From DATDCV01 sp036524155 (GTDB lineage Bacteria > Verrucomicrobiota > Verrucomicrobiia > Limisphaerales > UBA8199), in the NCBI GenBank assembly GCA_036524155.1, contig DATDCV010000070.1, positions 1-7,796 of the forward strand: 7,796 nt of DNA, written 5' to 3'. The position numbers and the translations under genes are program-made. Of the stretch, positions 1 to 5,960 are shown in pieces; position 1 is the first letter of the stretch, and the number at the start of each line of letters is the position of its first letter. The notes under the pieces were generated by a model. The model made no database searches. It had not been told where the DNA came from and was given only the letters and a program-made list of their open reading frames with translations.

Positions 1-1457
1 GCGAGTTCAGGCCGTGGGACGGGAACCGTGATGGCGTGGCGGCGTTTGACATCGGGGCTTACGAGTTCAGGCCGTCACCTGTGACCCTTTATGTTTCGTT
101 GCAGAGCACAAACCCAACGCCGCCTTACATCACTTGGGCAACCGCTGCCACGAATATTCAGGATGCGGTAGATGCGGCTAAAAATGGGGATACGGTGCTG
201 GTGACGAATGGGATTTATGCGACGGGTAGCAGGGATCAGTTGGAGAGTTCGGGACTTAGCCGTGTTGTGGTTACGAACTCCATCAGGCTAGAGAGCGTCA
301 ATGGACCGTTGGCGACGGCCATCATGGGTGATCGTGTAGGGAGCGATGCACCTTTTGGGACTAATCGCTGTGTGTTTTTGGGCAACCATGCTGTCCTAAG
401 CGGGTTCACGCTGACCAACGGCTACGCCCATTGGGATGGAGGTGGTGGGGTTTTCTGTCAAGATTATGCCGTAATCACTAACTGTGTGCTCATCGGCAAT
501 TCGGCTCGAGTGGGTGGTGGGGTGTTCGGGGGTACGCTTTATGACTGCACCGTGAGCAGGAATTCGGCTCACCACTCTGTGTTTGCCGTGGTGGGGGGGC
601 ATGGCGGCGGTGCGTATGACAGCACCCTCTACCGCTGCACGGTGAATGGTAATTCCTCGGAAGGAGGAATTGATATCGCTGGAGACGGAGGCGGAGTTTA
701 TGGCGGCATCCTTTACGACTGTGCCCTTTCAGGCAATTTGGCTGTTGATGGTAGTGGCGGAGGCGCATCCTACAGCACCCCCTACAACTCCACACTCAGT
801 GCAAACTACCCCGGTGGGGCTATAGAGAGTGACCTCTACAACTGCACCGTGACAGGCAATGGCTACGGGGTGGGTGGCTGCGCCCTTGTAAACTCCATCG
901 TTTTTGGCAACACCAACGGGGCAAACTCGTTTTCAAGCACCTTAATTTACTGTTGCACCACACCACTTCCGGCCAACGGCGTAGGCAACATCGATGCCGA
1001 TCCCAAGTTCGTAAACGGCGATGCTGGTGACTTGCGCCTCCTTCCCGACTCACGCTGCATCGATGCGGGGATGAACCTCCTCGGGTTCTCGGGAGGGACA
1101 TTCACCAACGTATTGGGAGAAGTAAGGGTCGTCGCCTACAACTACGACCCCACCGACATCCTCGGCAAAACCCGTTTCATCGACGGCAACGGGGATGGGG
1201 CGGTGGCTTGGGACATCGGTGCATACGAGTTCAACAGTTTTAAACCGCCTCGGTTTACCGCTCCTCCACGACGTACAATTGATGGCTGGACGTTGAATAT
1301 CACGGGGGAACCCAACAAATGGACGAGGGTTCAAAAAAGCGGCAATCTCAAGGATTGGGGAGACATCTGGTTAGGGTTCATGCCAGCGGATGGTCTCAAG
1401 CAGCTCACCGACACCGAAATCAGCCAAGTGATGTTCTATCGGGCTGTTGTGCCCTGA
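1..1457 (+). CDS. Secreted right-handed beta-helix protein with choice-of-anchor-Q domain (5'-truncated)
   Basis: Partial gene: the frame is open to the left edge (first full codon at 3), so the true start and signal peptide are outside. A GTG at 36 is only the first possible start inside the window. Numbering from it, residues 4-11 read FDIGAYEF, the end of a choice-of-anchor-Q-type module. Residues 33-62 (ITWATAATNIQDAVDAAKNGDTV) are the usual opening of a parallel beta-helix. Residues 136-291 hold about seven coils starting GGG and carrying LY.C.V..N, like Pmp-type GGAI/FxxN repeats. A second anchor-Q segment follows (NSIVFGN 286, DPKF 322, CIDAG 341, DGNGDG 383, WDIGAYEF 392-399). The last 60 residues form a separate module ending FYRAVVP that matches the end of the next protein. 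The protein is probably exported and surface-bound or released; the ligand is unknown. No catalytic residues can be assigned. The family call is fairly sure, the function is not. Confidence -1.
   Translation, partial: EFRPWDGNRDGVAAFDIGAYEFRPSPVTLYVSLQSTNPTPPYITWATAATNIQDAVDAAKNGDTVLVTNGIYATGSRDQLESSGLSRVVVTNSIRLESVNGPLATAIMGDRVGSDAPFGTNRCVFLGNHAVLSGFTLTNGYAHWDGGGGVFCQDYAVITNCVLIGNSARVGGGVFGGTLYDCTVSRNSAHHSVFAVVGGHGGGAYDSTLYRCTVNGNSSEGGIDIAGDGGGVYGGILYDCALSGNLAVDGSGGGASYSTPYNSTLSANYPGGAIESDLYNCTVTGNGYGVGGCALVNSIVFGNTNGANSFSSTLIYCCTTPLPANGVGNIDADPKFVNGDAGDLRLLPDSRCIDAGMNLLGFSGGTFTNVLGEVRVVAYNYDPTDILGKTRFIDGNGDGAVAWDIGAYEFNSFKPPRFTAPPRRTIDGWTLNITGEPNKWTRVQKSGNLKDWGDIWLGFMPADGLKQLTDTEISQVMFYRAVVP
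2..75 (+). repeat. 14-nt direct repeat spaced 60 nt, in frame
   Basis: The 14 bases cgagttcaggccgt occur at 2-15 and again at 62-75, in the same reading frame exactly 20 codons apart. Each copy encodes EFRP. The first is followed by WDGNRDGVAAFDIGAY and the second by SPVTLYV, so the protein reads EFRP-(16 residues)-EFRP. The simplest reading is a small tandem duplication at the end of an anchor-Q module, or the last unit of a longer array outside the window. Only one spacing is visible, so a longer array cannot be shown. Confidence -1.
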
Positions 1458-1471
1458 AAAGGGAGGGAACA

Positions 1472-1552
1472 ATGAAAACGGCACAACATCTGGTTCCACC
1501 CGGCTTCTTTTTTCCCGTTATGGGCTCGGCGGTTTTCCTAAGAACAGGGTGA
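1472..1552 (+). CDS. Possible 26-codon small ORF or decayed signal-peptide copy
   Basis: An ATG at 1472 lies 3 nt after the purine-rich gggaggga (1461-1468), a strong Shine-Dalgarno match and the only good one in the window. The peptide starts MKTAQHLVPPG, has a short hydrophobic middle (FFFPV.MG.AVF) and stops at TGA 1550-1552. It begins 14 nt after the stop of the beta-helix gene and ends 28 nt before the next start. Lined up without gaps against the signal peptide of the 1581 gene, it shares MKT at 1-3, L7, G11, MG at 17-18 and V21. It may be a translated leader peptide, a relic of a duplicated gene start, or chance. The two prolines at 9-10 and the lack of a cleavage site argue against a working signal peptide. 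Confidence -1.
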   Translation: MKTAQHLVPPGFFFPVMGSAVFLRTG

Positions 1553-1580
1553 TAGGCGCATTTCATTTATTCACAATATT

Positions 1581-3569
1581 ATGAAAACGAACCTCAATCT
1601 GCTCATCGCCGGAATACTCCTGGCAACTATGGGCACTGGAGTTGGCCGGCCCGCTATCACACTCCAACCAACGAACTTTCCGTCAGTCAGTCTGGGTGCG
1701 ACCACAGGAAACCGGGTCGTCGCGACCGGGACCCTGCTGAGCTATCAGTGGCGCCTGAATAGTGTGCCGCTCCCCGGCCGAACCCAAAGCTCGATCATCC
1801 TGACCAATATTCAGTTGGCCGATGGAGGAGATTATGATGTCGTAGTAACCAATACGAGCGGCTCGGTCACTAGCTCGACCACTACGCTTAACGTGGACCC
1901 CACCTTTACCAAGATCACGACAGGGGTGGTTGTTTCTGATGAGGAAGGGTCCGTCACCGGGAATTGGGCTGATTACGACAATGATGGTTACGTCGATCTG
2001 TATGTAGCGAATTCGATCGGAAGCGGCAGCACCCGCAACACGCTTTATCACAACGAGGGAGGCACCAACTTCAGTCGCGTGAACGCCAGTCCATTCACAA
2101 CCGATTTCATGCGAACCTGGACAGCCGCGTGGGCCGACTACGACAATGACGGGAATGTCGACCTCGTCACTGCCAACATAGATGGCGGCGTGCTGGCCCA
2201 ACGGCTTTACAGCAACAACGGCAACGGGACCTTCACCGCCGTGATCGATGCGGCGTTGCGGTCTGATTCGTCCGCGGCCACCTGCCCTTGGTGGTTCGAC
2301 TACGATAACGACGGGTTCGTCGATCTGTTCGTAACGAAAGGGCGGCCCTGGGGAGGTAGCGCAGCCAACGATTGCTTGTTTCGGAATAACGGCGACGGGA
2401 CGTTCCGGAAGATGAGCGCGGCTGAAGTGGCCGGCCTGGTCAGTGACCAGATGGGAACGGAAATCTGCTTATCGGTGGACTACGACAATGATGGCAGGCA
2501 GGAACTGAGCGTCTTCCACACGAAATCCGTTGGCAATAGTTGGTTCTACACCAATATCATCTGGCAGCCGCAGGACAACGGACCTTTTGTTACCCGGTCC
2601 CTCGGTATCCCTTCCAGCGCCCTTCCCTCGATCTGGGCCGATTACGACAACGATGGCTGGGCTGACGTGTTCTGTCACACCGCAGACCTCGACAACAGGT
2701 ACCCGATCCTCTTTCACAACCAGGGTAGTGGTGGGTTCGCGGATGCCACGGCCGCCTTTCAAGTCACCACAAACGTATCGCCGGTTGGCGCGACTTGGGG
2801 CGACTACGACAACGATGGTTGGCTGGACATCTTCTGCGTCGGAGCGCATTGGATTAGCGTCGGCATTCCGAATGGCCTCTTTCACAACAATCGGAATGGC
2901 ACCTTCACCCAGGTGCTTACCGGAAGCCCCGTTTGGGATGCTGACCGGCGGATTTTCTGCAACTGGGCTGACTACAACAACGATGGCTTTCTGGACCTCT
3001 TCATTGCAGTGGGGGACGGAGTTCCCCAGAGGAACAGGCTCTACCGCAATAATGGGAATACCAATCACTGGCTGAAAGTGAAACTCGACGGCCGGGCATC
3101 GAATCGCTCCGGGATTGGCGCCAAGGTGCGACTACAAGCAACCATCAACGGCCAGACGTTCTGGCAGATGCGCGAGATCAGTTGCGCGAGCGGCTATGCC
3201 GGACAGAACGGCCTGCTGGCCCACTTCGGCCTCGGCGATGCCACGAACGTCGCGACACTGCGGATCGAGTGGCCCTCGGGGATTGTCCAGGAACTGCAGA
3301 ACGTCGCCGCCAACCAGTTCCTCACGGTGGTTGAGCACCAGGACACGGGGTCGGCGCCGGCCTTCGCGGGCACGGCAATCGTTACCGACGGAATCCAACT
3401 CTCCATCACCGAACCGGCGGCCGAGACGCGCTACATTCTCGAAGCCTCCACCAACCTGGTGAGCTGGACCAAGCTGTTGGCCCGGACGAGTGCCGGCGGC
3501 ACGACACAGTTCACCGACGCCCGCGCCACGAATTACACCCGGCGCTTTTACCGTCTCCAGGTGCCGTAA
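1581..3569 (+). CDS. Secreted Ig-like / FG-GAP (VCBS) seven-bladed propeller protein with ASPIC/UnbV domain
   Basis: Complete 662-residue exported protein. Residues 1-25 are a signal peptide (MKT start, hydrophobic LLIAGILLATMG). Residues 26-105 form an Ig-like domain (YQW at 55, then DGGDYDVVVTN at 81-91). Seven FG-GAP units follow, each with a calcium-loop motif close to DYDNDGxxDL starting at residues 131, 186, 240, 300, 354, 408 and 464, a spacing of 54-60 residues, enough for one closed seven-bladed beta-propeller. Unit 4 is divergent (RQEL replaces the xVDL end) and unit 7 reads DYNNDG. Residues about 497-585 are an ASPIC/UnbV domain (RSGIGAKV, GYAGQNG, HFGLG, IEWPSG). The last 60 residues are the FYRLQVP-ending module shared with the upstream gene. 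Such proteins are extracellular or surface-bound and probably bind calcium; the ligand is unknown. ATG 1581 is chosen because it opens the signal peptide; the 20 nt before it are AT-rich without a Shine-Dalgarno sequence. Confidence -1.
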   Translation: MKTNLNLLIAGILLATMGTGVGRPAITLQPTNFPSVSLGATTGNRVVATGTLLSYQWRLNSVPLPGRTQSSIILTNIQLADGGDYDVVVTNTSGSVTSSTTTLNVDPTFTKITTGVVVSDEEGSVTGNWADYDNDGYVDLYVANSIGSGSTRNTLYHNEGGTNFSRVNASPFTTDFMRTWTAAWADYDNDGNVDLVTANIDGGVLAQRLYSNNGNGTFTAVIDAALRSDSSAATCPWWFDYDNDGFVDLFVTKGRPWGGSAANDCLFRNNGDGTFRKMSAAEVAGLVSDQMGTEICLSVDYDNDGRQELSVFHTKSVGNSWFYTNIIWQPQDNGPFVTRSLGIPSSALPSIWADYDNDGWADVFCHTADLDNRYPILFHNQGSGGFADATAAFQVTTNVSPVGATWGDYDNDGWLDIFCVGAHWISVGIPNGLFHNNRNGTFTQVLTGSPVWDADRRIFCNWADYNNDGFLDLFIAVGDGVPQRNRLYRNNGNTNHWLKVKLDGRASNRSGIGAKVRLQATINGQTFWQMREISCASGYAGQNGLLAHFGLGDATNVATLRIEWPSGIVQELQNVAANQFLTVVEHQDTGSAPAFAGTAIVTDGIQLSITEPAAETRYILEASTNLVSWTKLLARTSAGGTTQFTDARATNYTRRFYRLQVP

Positions 3570-3598
3570 ACCGACAGACGATGGTGAAGGAAAACGAC

Positions 3599-3620
3599 GG
3601 CGCGCAACGGAGTGCGCGCC
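3599..3620 (+). terminator. GC-rich stem-loop after the propeller gene, possible transcript end
   Basis: ggcgcgca (3599-3606) pairs perfectly with tgcgcgcc (3613-3620) around the six-base loop acggag. It sits 29 nt after the stop codon of the 1581-3569 gene, where a terminator would be expected. There is no T-run right after it, only ctcttt about ten bases on, so it is not a classic intrinsic terminator. It could instead protect an mRNA 3' end or be part of a dispersed repeat. Confidence -1.
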
Positions 3621-3687
3621 CAGCCAACTCTTTCCGCCAACTGGGCATGCGGGCCCGAACAGGGTGAACCCGGGTAACCGAATAGCG

Positions 3688-3728
3688 ACGGGGGGAACGA
3701 AGAAGGATCACGGCTTCGTTCCCTCCGT
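3688..3728. repeat. Long stem-loop: 15-bp inverted repeat with 11-nt loop
   Basis: Positions 3688-3702 pair with 3714-3728 over 15 bp with a single G-T pair (3692 with 3724). The inner ten base pairs, gggaacgaag with cttcgttccc, are perfect. The loop is aaggatcacgg (3703-3713). No T-run follows on either strand, so a standard terminator is unlikely. Its length and near-perfection in non-coding DNA fit a dispersed palindromic repeat or a structured RNA element. Multiple genomic copies would decide, and that cannot be seen here. Confidence -1.
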
Positions 3729-3818
3729 TCGTGTCGCCAACTCATCGGTGGATCAGTGGCGGCCAAAGCTCAACCGACCAACGACCACTACGGGCACAGC
3801 GGGAGAGATTTCGTGGTT

Positions 3819-4001
3819 CTACGCCACGTCAACTGACATCCAATCCGCCAGGTGGAGATACTCGCGGATCTTTCGCCGCTCATAACGATGCTTCAGCGGC
3901 TTCTTGGGCTGGTTGTCAGTTCTGGCCCGGGAAAAGTAGACCACTGCCGTTCGGGCGGGAGAAAAGCCTCGCGTCCGACCTTCTGAATTCCGACACTCAG
4001 A
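3819..4001 (-). pseudogene. Possible remnant of a gene 3' end (60-codon open frame without a good start)
   Basis: The minus strand is open from 4001 down to a TAG at 3819-3821 (60 codons). Its last part has normal, protein-like composition: VVYFSRARTDNQPKK, then a basic stretch KHRYERRKIREY, then LHLADWMSVDVA and the stop. There is no ATG except one seven codons from the end. A GTG at 3942-3944 would give 41 residues but has no ribosome site. An in-frame TAA at 4002-4004 closes the frame upstream. I do not recognise the family. It could be the tail of a gene cut off by rearrangement, or chance. Confidence -1.
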
Positions 4002-4013
4002 TTAATTCTTAAT

Positions 4014-5960
4014 ATGAGTCAGGATTCGAGCACGGTGGCGTCAACAAACCAGCCACCCTCCCCGGGGCACTCTTCAGAGGAGCCTGGGGAGTTGCGCGTT
4101 GACGGGTTCAAAGGGACGCCGGAGGAAATCGAGCGGCAATGGTACGAGCAGGTCTACCGGGGCCGGGGTGACACCATGGCGCAATTGACCTGGCGCGCGG
4201 TGCTGATGGGATCGGCCCTGGGCGGTGTTCTCTCGTTGACCAACCTTTACATCGGCCTCAAGTCGGGCTGGGGCTTCGGCGTCGCCATCACCGCCTGTAT
4301 TCTGTCGTACGCGATTTGGAGCAGCCTTCACGGAGCCGGGATCGTCAAGTCGAAGATGACCATCCTGGAAAACAATTGCATGCAGTCAGCCGCGAGCGCG
4401 GCGGGCTATTCGACGGGCACAACACTGATTTCGGCGTTTTCGGCGCTGATCATGATCACGGGCTCTTTGCTGCCGGTGGGGCTGATGCTGGTTTGGGTCT
4501 TTTTCCTGGCGGTGCTGGGGGTCACGATGGCGATCCCGATGAAACGGCAGATGATCAACATCGAGCAACTCCGCTTTCCGAGCGGGGTGGCGGCGGCGGA
4601 GACTCTCCGCGCGCTGCATTCGCACGGGGAAAAGGGCATGCGGGCGGCCAAGGGGCTGGCGATTGCCGGTGGTCTGGCAGCGTTGAACACGTTTTTTGCC
4701 GACGGGTTGCATGTAATCAGCAAATCGCTGGAAGCCCTCCAAATTGGTTCGCTGATGGAGAAACTCAATGGGGTGGTAATCGGCAAGGCCTGGATGGGGC
4801 GCACCATGATGTTCACATGGGACCCAATCTTCATCGCGGCGGGCACGATCACCGGCATGCGCGTATGCCTCAGCATGCTTATCAGCGGCACGCTTTGCTG
4901 GGCGGTTTACGTGCCGCTGCTGCAGCATCAGGGATACATCTCTCCCGAAGGCGGGTTCAAACAAGTCGTGCAGTGGACCATCTGGGGCGGCACCGCCTGC
5001 ATGGTGAGTTCCGGTTTGCTGAATTTCTTCTTCCAATGGAAGACTTCCCTGCGCGCGTTCCGCAACCTGGGCCGGATGTTCCGGCGCGGCGACCACCACC
5101 AGGATCCGCTGGATGCCGTCGAGGCGCCGATGCAATGGTTCCTCGTCGGCCAGGTGGTGTCGCTGATCGCGATGGCCTGGCTCGCCAAGATCACATTCGA
5201 CATTCCTTACTGGATTGCGGGACTGGCGCTGGTGCTCTCGTTTGTGCTGGCGCTGGTCGCCTGTCGCGTCACGGGTGAAACCGACACGACGCCGCTCACG
5301 GCCATGGGTCAGCTCACGCAAATGACTATTGGCGCGGTCCATCCTGGCAGCGCCACTACCACCCTCATGGGCGCCAATATCGTTTCCAGCGCCGCGATTT
5401 CCTCGGCCGATTTGCTCACCGACTTGAAAAGCGGCTACCTCCTGGGCGCCAATCCGCGGAAACAGTTTATGGCGCAGTTCTCGGGGATCTTCATCGGCAC
5501 GCTGATTTCCGTGCTCGCTTTCAGGGTGATCGTTCCGGATGCCAGTGTGCTCGGCTCGGACCAATTCCCCGCGCCGTCGGCGCAGAGCTGGCGCGCCGTC
5601 GCGGTGACGATGAGCAAAGGCTTCGGCGAGCTGCACCCGGTCAAGAAAACAGCCATCGAGGTCGGCGCCGCGGTAGGAATCGTCATGGCCTTGCTTCCGG
5701 TCCTGTTTCCAAGCAAACAAAGGTACCTGCCCTCCGCCGCCGGCGCCGGGCTGGCCTGGACATTTCACTGGTATTACAGCTTGCTTTTCTTTCTCGGCGC
5801 GCTGGGCGGTTGGATTTGGCAAAAGGCCTCAGCGAAAAACGCCGAGGAGTTTACGTATCCTGTCGCGTCCGGTGTGATCGCCGGCGGCTCGCTGATGGGC
5901 GTCATCCTGATCTTCGTCGAGAACGGCCCGGAGATCGTGAGAAAACTATTGGGGCATTAG
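4014..5960 (+). CDS. OPT-superfamily oligopeptide transporter
   Basis: Integral inner-membrane protein of 648 residues, normal length for bacterial OPT members, which bring in short peptides (some relatives carry metal chelates) using the proton gradient. Residues 1-55 are a cytoplasmic tail with a low-complexity start and then EEIERQWYEQVYRGRGD, similar to family members. Family motifs: SLTNLYIGLKSGWGFG (74-89), ENNCMQSAASAAGYSTG (119-135), RFPSGVAAAETLRALH (187-202), GETDTTPLTAMGQLTQ (421-436) and SADLLTDLKSGYLLGA (464-479). Many hydrophobic segments run between residues 60 and 637. ATG 4014 keeps the conserved tail; the later ATG at 4176 would remove it. No Shine-Dalgarno sequence precedes it, only AT-rich DNA. 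It overlaps the convergent POT gene by 4 bp. The family is clear; the exact substrate is not. Confidence -1.
   Translation: MSQDSSTVASTNQPPSPGHSSEEPGELRVDGFKGTPEEIERQWYEQVYRGRGDTMAQLTWRAVLMGSALGGVLSLTNLYIGLKSGWGFGVAITACILSYAIWSSLHGAGIVKSKMTILENNCMQSAASAAGYSTGTTLISAFSALIMITGSLLPVGLMLVWVFFLAVLGVTMAIPMKRQMINIEQLRFPSGVAAAETLRALHSHGEKGMRAAKGLAIAGGLAALNTFFADGLHVISKSLEALQIGSLMEKLNGVVIGKAWMGRTMMFTWDPIFIAAGTITGMRVCLSMLISGTLCWAVYVPLLQHQGYISPEGGFKQVVQWTIWGGTACMVSSGLLNFFFQWKTSLRAFRNLGRMFRRGDHHQDPLDAVEAPMQWFLVGQVVSLIAMAWLAKITFDIPYWIAGLALVLSFVLALVACRVTGETDTTPLTAMGQLTQMTIGAVHPGSATTTLMGANIVSSAAISSADLLTDLKSGYLLGANPRKQFMAQFSGIFIGTLISVLAFRVIVPDASVLGSDQFPAPSAQSWRAVAVTMSKGFGELHPVKKTAIEVGAAVGIVMALLPVLFPSKQRYLPSAAGAGLAWTFHWYYSLLFFLGALGGWIWQKASAKNAEEFTYPVASGVIAGGSLMGVILIFVENGPEIVRKLLGH

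Larger units (their letters stand above)
3570..4013. other. Structured 444-nt intergenic region
   Basis: No convincing plus-strand gene is present: the frames open here have biased composition rich in R, S, P and T and no ribosome site. The region holds two strong stem-loops (3599-3620 and 3688-3728), a smaller one with a 5-bp stem (cgtgg 3812-3816 with ccacg 3824-3828), and a minus-strand open frame (3819-4001). The last 25 nt before the OPT start are AT-rich. A promoter for the OPT gene is expected here, but I see no pair of boxes good enough to call. Confidence -1.

Noticed and set aside
1458..1580. Terminator between the beta-helix and propeller genes
   Set aside because: Only a 5-bp ggaac/gttcc stem with a 21-nt loop was found; the T-run at 1508-1513 is not preceded by a stable hairpin.
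1683..3068. Two minus-strand frames with repeated IVVVI/GP patterns opposite the propeller gene
   Set aside because: The repeated IVVV is the reverse complement of the DYDNDG-coding repeats, not a separate gene.
3913..3942. Possible promoter with TTGTCA upstream of the OPT gene
   Set aside because: The -35-like box has no good partner at 16-18 nt (best match about 3 of 6), so it is not supportable.
3490..4012. Plus-strand frames crossing from the propeller gene end into the gap and up to the OPT start
   Set aside because: Low-complexity R/S/P/T composition, no ribosome site, and they run through hairpins.
4316..5278. 320-codon plus-strand frame overlapping the OPT gene
   Set aside because: Out-of-frame shadow with R/G/H-rich composition and no ribosome site; the OPT frame has all family motifs.
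4386..5822. Long minus-strand open frame (478 codons) inside the OPT gene
   Set aside because: It is a mirror of GC-rich codons: rich in R, H, Q and G, with no membrane or domain pattern, opposite a clear transporter.
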